DNA of 64,000 nt from Oceanicoccus sagamiensis (GTDB lineage: Bacteria; Pseudomonadota; Gammaproteobacteria; Pseudomonadales; Dasaniaceae): NCBI RefSeq assembly GCF_002117105.1, contig NZ_CP019343.1, positions 3,782,001 to 3,846,000 of the forward strand, in the 5' to 3' direction. Every line of letters begins with the position of its first letter. Within the stretch, counting starts at the first letter, position 1. The notes beneath the pieces were generated by a model. That model searched no databases. It saw nothing but the letters and a program-made list of their open reading frames with translations, and had not been told where the DNA came from. The translations under genes were made by a program, and so were the position numbers. Below are positions 1-8,279 of this stretch, in pieces.

Positions 1-1150
1 CCATATCAAATTGCACGGTACAGTTATAACCGTGGGCATCAGTCCATTCCCGGTTGGATGCGGTAGCAAAACCATACTGGTAATGCAGGCCACAGCGGCG
101 ATCATCCGCTTTGGAAAACTCGCAGTAAATAGCGCTCAGTTTAGTATCAGTCACGGCTTTAGTATGAAGATCCAGCGTCATACGGTGCATATTGCGAGTC
201 TGTTTTTCGAGGCCGCTATCAAGGGCTTTGGCGAAGGGGATTTGTTGTAGCCAGATATAATCCACGATTAATTGGCCATCTTCTTCATAGCCATTACAGA
301 AGTGCCAGCTGAAAAAGGCGGGGGTTTCAAATTCAATTATGTCACTGCCGTCCCGTTTAATTGCGATCACTTTAGCGGGCTTATCAGCGTCCCAGCGGAA
401 GGGGTCTTTACCCGCCATCGCATCCTCCGGGCTGTGGTAGCCAGGGGGGTAAAAGATCACTACCCAGTCACCACAAATTTGTAAGTCATGAATAATGGTT
501 TTTTCTGCCATCGGAACCGGGATGGCTTTGCTGGGTACGCCGTCGCGATCAAAAATTTGCAGCGTAAAATAATCGCCATCGGTACGCTGGGTACAGGAAA
601 TCAACTCGCCGGTCACAGGGCAGATTTTCGGGTGTGCCGACAAGGCATCACCGGGCCGCAGATAACCCTCGTAGTCATACAGTTCAACCGTTTCAAGGCC
701 GGCTGACATCAGGTGAGGGAAGCCGCCTTCCCATAATGAGTAGAGCTTGCCGCCGTGCATAATCACGGAGGTGTTGGAGGTATTTTTCAGTGGGCTGGGT
801 TCGCCGCCTGCATCCAGTACATCCTGGGGGACGGGTACCAGTTTGCCGGGGCTGCCGTAGATAGTGCGGTCAAATTCACGTTCGGTTTTTAAATGATTGG
901 TTTGCACCCAGCGGTTGCGGTAGTGCACTTTGCCTTTATTAAAGTAGAGGCTGTGGATCATACCGTCACCATCAAGAGGGTAGACATAGTGAATCGGTTC
1001 ATAGGCAGTATTGGCACCGTTACGCATAAAGGCACCCACCAGGTTCTCAGGCACTGTGCCTTCTACGGTAAGCTCGGTGTCATTAAAATCGCGCTCTTCG
1101 TCAATGGGGGCATAATTGCCCTGTAGGTAGGGGAAGCGGCTTAGATCCAT
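1..1150 (-). CDS. Carotenoid oxygenase (RPE65/lignostilbene dioxygenase family), 3' end outside window
   Basis: The reading frame is open from an ATG at 1150 to the left edge, so the C-terminus lies outside the window (about 383 residues visible; the family is about 480). The family cleaves C=C bonds of carotenoids, apocarotenoids or stilbenes with a non-haem Fe(II) held by four histidines. Three are visible: His173 in SAHPK, His221 in IIHDL and His283 in SWHFCNGYEEDG. The fourth, in the C-terminal blade, is missing only because of the edge. The N-terminal signature MRNGAN and the GDGMIH motif are present. It is one of four paralogues in the window and the most diverged of the three soluble ones. 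It lies downstream of a terminator-bounded leftward cluster and has about 270 bp of its own upstream DNA. Confidence 0.93.
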   Translation of the reverse strand, partial: MDLSRFPYLQGNYAPIDEERDFNDTELTVEGTVPENLVGAFMRNGANTAYEPIHYVYPLDGDGMIHSLYFNKGKVHYRNRWVQTNHLKTEREFDRTIYGSPGKLVPVPQDVLDAGGEPSPLKNTSNTSVIMHGGKLYSLWEGGFPHLMSAGLETVELYDYEGYLRPGDALSAHPKICPVTGELISCTQRTDGDYFTLQIFDRDGVPSKAIPVPMAEKTIIHDLQICGDWVVIFYPPGYHSPEDAMAGKDPFRWDADKPAKVIAIKRDGSDIIEFETPAFFSWHFCNGYEEDGQLIVDYIWLQQIPFAKALDSGLEKQTRNMHRMTLDLHTKAVTDTKLSAIYCEFSKADDRRCGLHYQYGFATASNREWTDAHGYNCTVQFDM

Positions 1151-1421
1151 AGTTAACTCCAGTGGTCTTGTGTTGTTATTTATCGCTTGCTGTTGATGGT
1201 TTTTGTATGACTGTAGTTGGATCCTAGCAATGCGGAAAAATAAAAGACAGGACTGACTGTTTTTAAATAAAGGTTAGCTGATATAGATCAATTTTTACTG
1301 GATTTAGCAGGCTGGCGCAGGTGAGAGCCTGATTGTCGGTAGCCAAAACTATGGGAGTTTTGGCGAAAAGGGTACTTTAACTATCTTTCTTAAGTTCTTG
1401 TTTGTATTGGGGATTTATAAT
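1151..1421. other. Intergenic region, promoter side of the carotenoid oxygenase
   Basis: No ORF with coding character was found here. It should hold the promoter of the leftward oxygenase gene. A TGACTGTTTTT element at 1254-1264 resembles half-sites near 6609-6682 and 23155-23168. No convincing -35/-10 pair could be assigned. Confidence 0.4.
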
Positions 1422-1458
1422 AAAAAACGGCTTCGAACTCATAGTCCGAAGCCGTTTT
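1422..1458 (-). terminator. Rho-independent terminator after the Rieske gene
   Basis: The inverted repeat has arms ACGGCTTCG and CGAAGCCGT around a loop of about 10 nt. On the minus strand a T tract follows. It ends the leftward operon whose last gene is the Rieske oxygenase, separating it from the carotenoid oxygenase gene. Confidence 0.85.
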
Positions 1459-1482
1459 AGGTGCAGCGCACTGTGGAGCTGT

Positions 1483-2631
1483 TTAGCCTAATAAGTCGTG
1501 TAACTGGCGATGCATATTTTGTACGCCGGGCTCATTTCTCCCGATAATTACATTGCGGTCAATACCGGATTGCAGGCCACGGTGGACTTTGTCTACCAGG
1601 CCATAATCTTCCGCTACAGCCACATCATTGATCATTTGAAAGTAGTCTTCAAAGCCTTTGCGCTCTTCATCAGACTTGGGCTCATGGGGGATAAACATGC
1701 TGTGGTAAACCACTGACTTACCCGGGCTGATAGGGTAAACGCGCCAGGTCTGGAAATGATCGTTGACTACAAAGATAACGGTATTAGGGAAAATATAATT
1801 GACATAAGAAGTATATTCGCGAGGCTCCCATTTATCTTCAGGGACTTCTTTCAGTTCATTGATTTGTAAAGACGGTGAGCCCATTGAGTGGTTGCGGCCA
1901 TACTGCACGTAGTTGGCGGTATTGCTATAGGCCATCTGGGCAATACTTTCAGGGTGTAAAAATTCAAAGTGATAATACTCGTGGAAGGTATCCATATTTA
2001 GCTTCCAGCTAAAATCAGTAAATACCTGCTTGGCACCCAGGTAGTAATGATCTTTAAACCCAAAACCATCCAGGCGCTCACTGATACCACCCAGAACTTC
2101 ATCGATATCAAAGCTTAGATCCGGGTTGGGCATCACAAAAATCATATCGTGCTTTTCTTCGACCTGAAGCTGTCGTAAGCCCAGTTCCTCACGGTTGATA
2201 TCCGGGAAACCTTCGTTGCCAAACGGCACGCCAATCAGTTTGCCGTCAAGATCATAACTCCAGCCGTGGTAAGGGCAGGAAAACATCTTGCCTTTTTTCG
2301 CTGAGCCGTGATCACAATCAGTCAGTGGTGCACCGCGGTGCGAACAGGCATTAACAAAGGCATTAAGGCTGCCGTCTTTGGTACGGGTAATCAATATGGG
2401 TACACCGGTATCATCAAAAGAAAAATAATCACCTGGATTAGGAATAATGCAGCTGGGGCCTACAAATTGAGCGTAGTTACGAAATAGCTCAACCTTTTCA
2501 CGGTCAAACTGATCGGGGCTAGTGTATTCACTCACATTGATTGTCATGGTGCTATCAGCGAGTGTGGTGGTTTTATTGGCCACCAGGTCCATCAGTGTTT
2601 TAACTTCAGCTACCAGTTTTTCCTGTTGCAT
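1483..2631 (-). CDS. Rieske [2Fe-2S] aromatic ring-hydroxylating oxygenase, alpha subunit
   Basis: A 382-residue catalytic subunit of a Rieske non-haem iron oxygenase. The Rieske domain ligands are C96-x-H98 (ACSHRG) and C119-x2-H122 (SCPYHGW). The catalytic domain carries N-x-D near 212-214 and the mononuclear iron ligands H221-x4-H226 (YHFEFLH). The length is right for an alpha subunit. SD AGGAG lies 7 nt upstream of the ATG. No beta subunit, ferredoxin or reductase gene is nearby, so electron transfer partners must be encoded elsewhere. It is the last gene of a probable leftward operon after ThuA-like, acyl-CoA dehydrogenase and enoyl-CoA hydratase genes, which suggests hydroxylation within a CoA-linked degradative route. 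The substrate is unknown. Confidence 0.93.
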   Translation of the reverse strand: MQQEKLVAEVKTLMDLVANKTTTLADSTMTINVSEYTSPDQFDREKVELFRNYAQFVGPSCIIPNPGDYFSFDDTGVPILITRTKDGSLNAFVNACSHRGAPLTDCDHGSAKKGKMFSCPYHGWSYDLDGKLIGVPFGNEGFPDINREELGLRQLQVEEKHDMIFVMPNPDLSFDIDEVLGGISERLDGFGFKDHYYLGAKQVFTDFSWKLNMDTFHEYYHFEFLHPESIAQMAYSNTANYVQYGRNHSMGSPSLQINELKEVPEDKWEPREYTSYVNYIFPNTVIFVVNDHFQTWRVYPISPGKSVVYHSMFIPHEPKSDEERKGFEDYFQMINDVAVAEDYGLVDKVHRGLQSGIDRNVIIGRNEPGVQNMHRQLHDLLG

Positions 2632-2672
2632 TGTCTGCTCCTGCTGCCTGTGACAGCGTATTATTCTCTTTG

Positions 2673-3503
2673 TTAGTCGTTATCGCCAAGTTGTAGTGGC
2701 GGGAAGTTAGGGGCGCGTTTTTCTAAAATAGCGGCTACACCTTCCTTAAAATTGTCTCCGGCAAAACTCTTTAGCATTAAGTCTTCAGCGTTCTTTTGTG
2801 CATCGTCAAGACTGTTCATCCAATCCTGATGCAACTGCCGTTTAATAATAGCCATAGAGTAGGGTGAACAGTGTTGAGCTAGATCAGCTATATAGTCTTT
2901 AGCCTGGCTAATTAACTGATCCTGTTCGCAAATACGATTAATCATGCCCATCTGTTTGGCTTCTTCGGCATAAACACGGCGGCTGGATAGCAGCATATCC
3001 ATGGCGTTAGCATTGCCCACCATACGGGGTAGCAACCAACTGCTACCCCATTCGGCAATCAGGCCGCGCTGGGAAAAGGCGGTCATAAAAAAAGCCTTGG
3101 GTGTGGCAAAACGTAAATCGCAAAATAATGCGATGGGGATAGCCATGCCGACACAGGCGCCGTGAATGGCGGCTATAACAGGTTTGCGGATAGAGGCGAT
3201 ATAGGAATAGGTTTGGCGGTAGCCCGCATCCAGCGTGTTATCACCGGGAGGTGTGATATTGGAACCATCGGGTCGTCCGCCGTCGACAATATTATCCAAT
3301 AGGCTTAGGTCGGCACCGGAGCAAAAAGCGCGATCGGCTCCGGTAAAAATAATGCCCACGATAGTGTCGTCATGTTCAGCCTGGTGAAAAGCCTGACGGA
3401 TTTCATCACCCATAGAATCCGTCCAGGCATTAAGTTGCTCTGGACGATTCATGGTTATGATGGCGCTGGGGCCATCGACTGCATAGGTGATTTCCTGGTA
3501 CAT
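2673..3503 (-). CDS. Enoyl-CoA hydratase/isomerase family protein
   Basis: A 276-residue crotonase-fold protein. The N-terminal strand ITMNRPEQLNAW, the oxyanion-hole segment around GADRAFCSGADLSLL and the second oxyanion loop HGACVGMAIPIALFCDLRFA are typical. The positions of the usual catalytic Glu pair are not obvious: the segment reads QRGLIAEWGSSWLLPRMVG, with one Glu at the site of the second catalytic acid. Hydration, isomerisation or thioester chemistry therefore cannot be separated. It lies 12 bp downstream of the acyl-CoA dehydrogenase gene and 41 bp upstream of the Rieske gene, so it is probably cotranscribed with both. The likely role is a beta-oxidation-like step on an acyl-CoA intermediate. 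Confidence 0.9.
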   Translation of the reverse strand: MYQEITYAVDGPSAIITMNRPEQLNAWTDSMGDEIRQAFHQAEHDDTIVGIIFTGADRAFCSGADLSLLDNIVDGGRPDGSNITPPGDNTLDAGYRQTYSYIASIRKPVIAAIHGACVGMAIPIALFCDLRFATPKAFFMTAFSQRGLIAEWGSSWLLPRMVGNANAMDMLLSSRRVYAEEAKQMGMINRICEQDQLISQAKDYIADLAQHCSPYSMAIIKRQLHQDWMNSLDDAQKNAEDLMLKSFAGDNFKEGVAAILEKRAPNFPPLQLGDND

Positions 3504-3515
3504 AACAAAACCCGC

Positions 3516-4703
3516 TTATAAACCCAGCACCATCTTCGCAATAATATTGCGTTGCACTTCTTGTGAACCACCAAAGATAGAGGCAGCACGGTTATTCAGG
3601 TAGCGGGGCGTTACTGAGGTAATATAGTCGGGACGGTAAGGGCTGCCATCGTCAGTGGGGTCCATGGCCAGGCCCTGATAGCCGATAACTTCAACCGCCA
3701 GCTGATTAATGCGCTGCTCTATGGCGGTTGCCGATAATTTCATAATGGAAGATTCCGGACCGGGGTTGCCACCGCCACTAACGGACGACAAAATTCTTAG
3801 CTCGGTAATCTCAAGGGCTTTTAAGTCCATGGCGATACGGGCCAGCTTTTTATCAATCTCGCCATTGGCATTAAAAGCGGGATCTTTTTTGCCTTGTTCA
3901 GCAATCAGTTCACGTAAATGATCCAGTTCATAGGTGATGCGATCACCGTTAAAACCACCACCGCGCTCAAATTCCAATAAGTACTTGGCGCAGGTCCAGC
4001 CTTTATTTTCTTCGCCGACTAAGTTGGCTTTGGGGATGCGTACATCCTGGAAGAAAACCTGATTCACTTCGTGGTCATTGGCCATGGTGATAATGGGGTC
4101 AATGGTGATACCCGGTGTGGCCAAATCAATCAGTAAGAAGCTGATGCCCTGTTGTTTTTTGCCGCTATTGTCGGTACGTACCAGACAATAGATATGGGTG
4201 GCAACATGGGCGTGTGTGGTCCAGATTTTAGAACCGTTCAGCACATAATCATCACCGTCAGATTCAGCTTTTAGCTTTAAGCTGGCAAGGTCAGAGCCGG
4301 AACCGGGTTCGGAATAACCCTGGCACCAGTAGTGCTCACCGCTAAGCATTTTGGGCAGATACTCAGTTTTTTGCTCCTCGGTACCAAAGGCCATAATCAC
4401 CGGGGCTAACATAAGCAAGCCCAATGGAATAAGCATGGGGGCCCCGGCTAAATAGCACTCTTTACTGAATAAGTACTTTTGCGCAGGGGTCCAGTCAGTG
4501 CCGCCGTATTCAACCGGCCACTGCGGTACGGCCCAGCCTTTATCAACCAGTACTTTTTGCCATTCCAGTGCGGTTTCTTTTTCAACAAACACACTGGCAT
4601 TGGTTTTATGCGCTTCTATAACACTGGCTGGCATATTGTCAGCAAGAAACTGGCGAACTTCCTGTTGAAACTGGAGTTCTTCTTCGCTGAAATTTAAATC
4701 CAT
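3516..4703 (-). CDS. Acyl-CoA dehydrogenase
   Basis: An FAD-dependent acyl-CoA dehydrogenase of 395 residues from the chosen start. A start 16 codons upstream is possible, but SD GAAAGG sits about 9 nt before the ATG at 4703, where the protein begins MDLNFSEEE as family members do. The mid-domain signature WCQGYSEPGSGSDLAS and the following NGSKIWTTHAH bind the flavin and substrate. The C-terminal segment IFGGSQEVQRNIIAKMVLGL is typical. The family introduces a C2-C3 double bond into acyl-CoA thioesters and passes electrons to ETF. It precedes the enoyl-CoA hydratase gene, giving two consecutive beta-oxidation-like steps. Confidence 0.93.
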   Translation of the reverse strand: MDLNFSEEELQFQQEVRQFLADNMPASVIEAHKTNASVFVEKETALEWQKVLVDKGWAVPQWPVEYGGTDWTPAQKYLFSKECYLAGAPMLIPLGLLMLAPVIMAFGTEEQKTEYLPKMLSGEHYWCQGYSEPGSGSDLASLKLKAESDGDDYVLNGSKIWTTHAHVATHIYCLVRTDNSGKKQQGISFLLIDLATPGITIDPIITMANDHEVNQVFFQDVRIPKANLVGEENKGWTCAKYLLEFERGGGFNGDRITYELDHLRELIAEQGKKDPAFNANGEIDKKLARIAMDLKALEITELRILSSVSGGGNPGPESSIMKLSATAIEQRINQLAVEVIGYQGLAMDPTDDGSPYRPDYITSVTPRYLNNRAASIFGGSQEVQRNIIAKMVLGL

Positions 4704-4766
4704 AATCTTGACCTTTCTATCAATGGTTGTCTTGCGCGCCAACACTGCCACACAAAAAATCTAAAT

Positions 4767-4831
4767 TGTAGGGTGGATTATAATCCACCGTATATTACTG
4801 TTACGTTTGGTGGATTATAATCCACCCTACA
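4767..4831. repeat. Palindromic REP/MITE-like element, copy A
   Basis: A 65 bp element with inverted terminal arms GTAGGGTGGATTATAATCC and the complementary GGATTATAATCCACCCTAC. Each arm is itself a palindrome (GGTGGATTATAATCCACC type). The unpaired middle is about 20 bp. Related copies lie at 32013-32083 and 44896-44964. It sits between the ThuA-like and acyl-CoA dehydrogenase genes, 5 bp from the ThuA stop codon, so a transcript through it would form a strong hairpin. Confidence 0.85.
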
Positions 4832-4836
4832 TGGGT

Positions 4837-5607
4837 TTAGGCGGTGGGCTCCATTGCCCAGACGATACCGCGTCGTAATAATTCGTAAAATTCTTCTGTT
4901 CTCCAGGCGCCTTCTTCAGGGACCGGGTATTCTTCAACGATAGGCTGCATATCATACTTACCGCGACAGTGGCCTAATGTTAAGTATAAAACCTGTCCCT
5001 TGCCATAAGGGTGGATATAGTAGACCGGCTGTACATCGGTTTCTTTCATCCAGGCATCACTGATAAAGCCTTCATCCACCTTTTCTGACCAGTGGGTGTG
5101 AAGCAGGACTTCATGGTCGCCGTGGAATTTACACAGATAGAGTTCATCGTCCACTTTAAAGGGTGGGATATCTTTTACCAGCGGATGGTCTGGCTGGGTG
5201 ATCTCTACCTGATATTCGTGAATGGGCGGGTGAGACATAAACTGGCTGCCCAGTATTTCCATAAACTCGACGTTTTCTTCCGGGGTATCAACATCAAAGC
5301 TGCCGTCATCCTTAGGTAAGAAGCGTAAAATAGAATTGGTACCGTGAGTGGCAAACCATTTCTTACCACTGCGAACAAATTCGCTAAGGCGTTTGGTTTC
5401 TTCTTCGGTAGGTAATACATCACAGGTATAGGTGATAATAAAATCAGATTCGCAGATGGCATCGATGTCACTGTAATCAGCGCCGACTTTAACTTTGATG
5501 CGTGGCTGCTCGGCCAATAACTTCATAATTTCCAGCCGGGCATGGTCAATATTGTGGTACTTGCCGCCGGCAATAAGATAGACGTCTATACGATCACTTT
5601 TACCCAT
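4837..5607 (-). CDS. ThuA-like (class I glutamine amidotransferase fold) protein
   Basis: A 256-residue protein of the ThuA/trehalose-utilisation family, which has a flavodoxin-like amidotransferase fold of mostly unknown function. Visible family features are YLIAGGKYHN at the N-terminus, SDFIITYTCD, the turn THGTNSILRF, the DDELYLCKFHGDHEVLLHTHW block and the ending YGKGQVLYLTLGHCRG. A second ThuA-like gene lies at 7416-8264 on the other side of the divergent promoter region. Both share the DELYL motif, so two paralogues serve this cluster. It begins the leftward block ending with the Rieske gene and is insulated from the upstream SDR by a terminator at 5651-5682. A role as hydrolase or isomerase of a pathway intermediate is only a guess. 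Confidence 0.85.
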   Translation of the reverse strand: MGKSDRIDVYLIAGGKYHNIDHARLEIMKLLAEQPRIKVKVGADYSDIDAICESDFIITYTCDVLPTEEETKRLSEFVRSGKKWFATHGTNSILRFLPKDDGSFDVDTPEENVEFMEILGSQFMSHPPIHEYQVEITQPDHPLVKDIPPFKVDDELYLCKFHGDHEVLLHTHWSEKVDEGFISDAWMKETDVQPVYYIHPYGKGQVLYLTLGHCRGKYDMQPIVEEYPVPEEGAWRTEEFYELLRRGIVWAMEPTA

Positions 5608-5650
5608 AATCTCAACTCGTTAATCATTCGTTATTATATGTTGGTGTGTA

Positions 5651-5682
5651 AAAACGGGCCGAAGTTTTGCTTCGGCCCGTTT
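5651..5682 (-). terminator. Rho-independent terminator after the SDR gene
   Basis: A strong hairpin with arms AAACGGGCCGAAG and CTTCGGCCCGTTT and a short loop. On the minus strand it is followed by a T tract. It ends the 5706-6467 transcript before the ThuA-like gene, so the ThuA-to-Rieske genes need their own promoter or depend on read-through. Confidence 0.9.
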
Positions 5683-5705
5683 CGGGTCTTGCTTATTTCA
5701 AGTGC

Positions 5706-6467
5706 TTACAGCTGTACACGCTTAGTGAAACCACCGTCGGCCACCAGGTTAACACCGGTGATCAGGCTGGCAGCAGGGCTGGCCAGGAAGGCAACACTGT
5801 TAGCGATTTCTTCTGCGCTACCCATACGACCCTGTGGGATCTGGGCCAAAGTCATATCGTAAACTTCTTTCATATTTTCTTTGATAAAGTCCCATGCGCC
5901 GCCTTCAATAAAGACTGGGCCTGGAGCCACACTGTTGACGCGGATACCCATAGGCGCTAATGCCTGACTAAGCTGCTTGGCGTGTACTACCAAAGCGCCT
6001 TTGATGGCATTGTAAGGGGCAGGCTGCATAAAGGTTTCAACACCCGCTGTGGAAGAGATAACAACAATAGACGCCGCTTCGGACTTCTCAAGGAAGGGCA
6101 TAGCCGCTTCGATACCGCGAGTTGTACCCAGAACGTCGATATCCAGGTTGGCCTGCCAGGCTTCATCACCGACAGCACCACCGCCAGCACTAACATTCGG
6201 TACGAAGATATCAATACCACCCAGCTCTTCACCTACGGCAGCAATCCACGCCTGATAAGTCGCTTTATCAGCAACATCTACTACGGAGCCTGTGACTTTA
6301 ACGCCTTTAGCGCTAAGGTCCGCAACCGCAGCATCAACTTCAGCCTGGTTACGTGAGCAAATTGCCAGATCAACACCTTCATCGGCCAGTAAATTAGCAA
6401 TGGCGCGGCCAATGCCTTTGGTAGAACCGGTAATAACGGCTTTTTTTCCAGATAGTCCGAGATCCAT
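5706..6467 (-). CDS. Short-chain dehydrogenase/reductase (SDR)
   Basis: A classical 253-residue SDR. The NAD(P)-binding motif TGSTKGIG lies near residues 14-21, the NNAG-equivalent segment reads VPNVSAGGG, the catalytic Ser is in VISSTAGV, and Tyr/Lys are in YNAIK. The NAG motif deviates (NVSAG), which is seen in some SDR subfamilies. The family oxidises or reduces secondary alcohols/ketones with NAD(P)(H). SD GGAGA lies 5 nt before the ATG. It is the first leftward gene from the divergent promoter region 6468-6749 and is terminated directly downstream, so it is probably monocistronic. Confidence 0.92.
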   Translation of the reverse strand: MDLGLSGKKAVITGSTKGIGRAIANLLADEGVDLAICSRNQAEVDAAVADLSAKGVKVTGSVVDVADKATYQAWIAAVGEELGGIDIFVPNVSAGGGAVGDEAWQANLDIDVLGTTRGIEAAMPFLEKSEAASIVVISSTAGVETFMQPAPYNAIKGALVVHAKQLSQALAPMGIRVNSVAPGPVFIEGGAWDFIKENMKEVYDMTLAQIPQGRMGSAEEIANSVAFLASPAASLITGVNLVADGGFTKRVQL

Positions 6468-6608
6468 GAATGTCTCCTAGTAGTAAATTATTGGTATATT
6501 GGGGTTTATTTCAGGCTGGTCTGGTCCCGCCAATAGGGCGTTTTAGGCAGCTTGACTATAGATTGATCGCTCAATTTGAAGCTTAAGGTATCAAACCTCC
6601 TAAAAAAA

Positions 6609-6682
6609 AACAATCAGATTTGACTGTTTATTTTGGTTCCGATAATGTGGGCATCATAATTGATAAAAATAACAGTCAGATC
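6609..6682. promoter_or_regulatory. Candidate operator sites in divergent promoter region
   Basis: At 6609-6628 an imperfect inverted repeat reads AACAATCA-GATT-TGACTGTT (one mismatch between arms). A further AACAGTCAGATC lies at 6671-6682. Both are in the 282 bp region between the divergent SDR and GST genes. Similar TGACTGT sequences appear at 1254 and 23160. This fits a shared regulator binding site, but no footprint or regulator is known. Confidence 0.35.
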
Positions 6683-6749
6683 AGGCATTTCCGGCCATAT
6701 TGCCGGCCCAAATCGGCTGTTGAAACTGCACCAAAACTGGAGATAAAAC

Positions 6750-7394
6750 ATGAAACTATATTCATCGGTTGGCCCTAATCCACGTGTTCTGAGAATGTTT
6801 ATGGCAGAGCGGGGCATCGAGCTGGAAACTATCGATGTCGATATTATGGGTGGTGATAATTTAACCGATGAGTTTAAGAAAATGAACCCATCGGCTCAGT
6901 CTCCCTGTTTGCAGCTGGATAGCGGTGAAGCGCTGGCTGAAATTACCGTTATTTGTAACTATCTGGATGAAATAAATGGTAGCTCCTCGCTGGTGGGGAC
7001 TACTCCTGAAGAGCGCGCACAGACAGCTATGTGGGTTCGTCGTTTTGATGGCCGTATACTTGAGCCTATGTCTCTGGGTTTTAGAAGCGCCGAAGGTTTG
7101 GCTATATTTGAAAACCGCTGCCATGTCGTCCCTGAGTCGGCAGATGATTTAAAAGCAGTCGTTCAGTCAAATTGGGCCTGGATCAACGAAGCGTTGGGCG
7201 ATAAGCAGTACTTCTGTGGAGACCGCTTTACCCTTGCAGATATACAGCTGTACTGCTTTGCGGACTTTGGCAATATGATTGGTCAGGGTTTCCCTGCTGA
7301 ATTATCTAACTTAGCGGCCTGGTTTGCCCGTGTAGCTGAGCGTCCAAGCATTGCCGCCAGTTTCCACCCTTCAGAATTAGCGCAAGCTCAGTAG
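6750..7394 (+). CDS. Glutathione S-transferase family protein
   Basis: A 214-residue GST. The N-terminal thioredoxin-like domain runs from MKLYSSVGPNPRVLRMF, with the SAQSPCLQL turn and the glutathione gamma-glutamyl contact region EALAEITVICNYLDE. The helical C-terminal domain contains FTLADIQLYCFADF, the conserved N-capping motif. It conjugates or uses glutathione as cofactor for isomerisation, dehalogenation or thiol transfer. SD GGAG lies 8 nt upstream. It is first in a rightward operon with a ThuA-like protein, an alcohol dehydrogenase and a sulfotransferase, and may detoxify or isomerise pathway electrophiles. Confidence 0.9.
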   Translation: MKLYSSVGPNPRVLRMFMAERGIELETIDVDIMGGDNLTDEFKKMNPSAQSPCLQLDSGEALAEITVICNYLDEINGSSSLVGTTPEERAQTAMWVRRFDGRILEPMSLGFRSAEGLAIFENRCHVVPESADDLKAVVQSNWAWINEALGDKQYFCGDRFTLADIQLYCFADFGNMIGQGFPAELSNLAAWFARVAERPSIAASFHPSELAQAQ

Positions 7395-7415
7395 TATCAC
7401 AGGGCGGTTAGGCGG

Positions 7416-8264
7416 ATGGCGATGATCGATTACCAAAATGATAATGCCGTTTTGGTAATGACCAAGGGGCACCCGTTTAATCGCGAAGATTTTCTCAGTG
7501 TGTTTGATGGCATTGAGGGGATTAATGCCTGTAGCGTCGAACAGCCTGCCTCGCAGGCTTTTTTTAATCCTGAGCTGGCTAAAGATTATCGCGCCTTTGT
7601 GCTTTATGATATGCCGGGGATGGATTTCTTTAAGGCTGACGCAGATGATGGGCTGGCACCTCGCTATATAGAGCCGCCCACCAGTTTTAAAGAAAACTTT
7701 TTAGCGTTGTTAGAACAGGGCCACGGTTTTGTTTTTCTTCATCACACCATTGCCGCCTGGCCGGCATGGCCTGAGTATGCAGAAATAATTGGTGGCAAAT
7801 TTTTATATAAGCCTGGTCAGATTAGGGGGGTTGATTACCCGGATTCCGGTTATCGCCATGAAATCACTCACCAGGTCTCTGTACTTCAAGATCACCCTGT
7901 AACCGCTGGGGTTAGCCAGACATTTTCAATTAACGATGAATTATATTTATCCCATGTCTTTGATGATTCAGTTATCCCTCTATTAAGTAGCGATTACGAT
8001 TATTGTGATAGCAATTTTTACTCATCCCAGCAGGCGGTCACAGGTACCATGTTCAGTCGAGAAGGCTGGCATCATGCTCCAGGCCACAATCTTATTGGCT
8101 GGGTAAAACACTACAAAAATAGCCCTATAGTCTACTTACAGTGCGGTGATAGCAAAGCTGCCTATGATAGTACTGAGTATCAAACACTGTTAAGCAATGC
8201 CATTAACTGGGTGGCCAGTGACGAGGCCAAACAGTGGGCTCGCGATAGAAACAATCATGAATAA
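7416..8264 (+). CDS. ThuA-like protein, second paralogue
   Basis: A 282-residue ThuA-family protein. It shows the HGFVFLHHTIAAWPAWPEYAEIIGG block, typical of ThuA proteins annotated near sugar or aromatic catabolism, then NDELYLSHVF and the C-terminal PIVYLQCGDSKAAYD. No signal peptide is seen. It lies 21 bp after the GST stop and 15 bp before the alcohol dehydrogenase, so it is certainly part of the same operon. It resembles the leftward ThuA gene at 4837-5607 in the DELYL and terminal motifs but is otherwise diverged. The molecular function of the family is not settled. Confidence 0.85.
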   Translation: MAMIDYQNDNAVLVMTKGHPFNREDFLSVFDGIEGINACSVEQPASQAFFNPELAKDYRAFVLYDMPGMDFFKADADDGLAPRYIEPPTSFKENFLALLEQGHGFVFLHHTIAAWPAWPEYAEIIGGKFLYKPGQIRGVDYPDSGYRHEITHQVSVLQDHPVTAGVSQTFSINDELYLSHVFDDSVIPLLSSDYDYCDSNFYSSQQAVTGTMFSREGWHHAPGHNLIGWVKHYKNSPIVYLQCGDSKAAYDSTEYQTLLSNAINWVASDEAKQWARDRNNHE

Positions 8265-8279
8265 TGTAAGGAATAAACC

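Noticed and set aside
5982-6356. 124-codon ORF antisense to the SDR gene
   Set aside because: The minus-strand SDR is unmistakable; no ribosome binding site or domain was found in the antisense frame.
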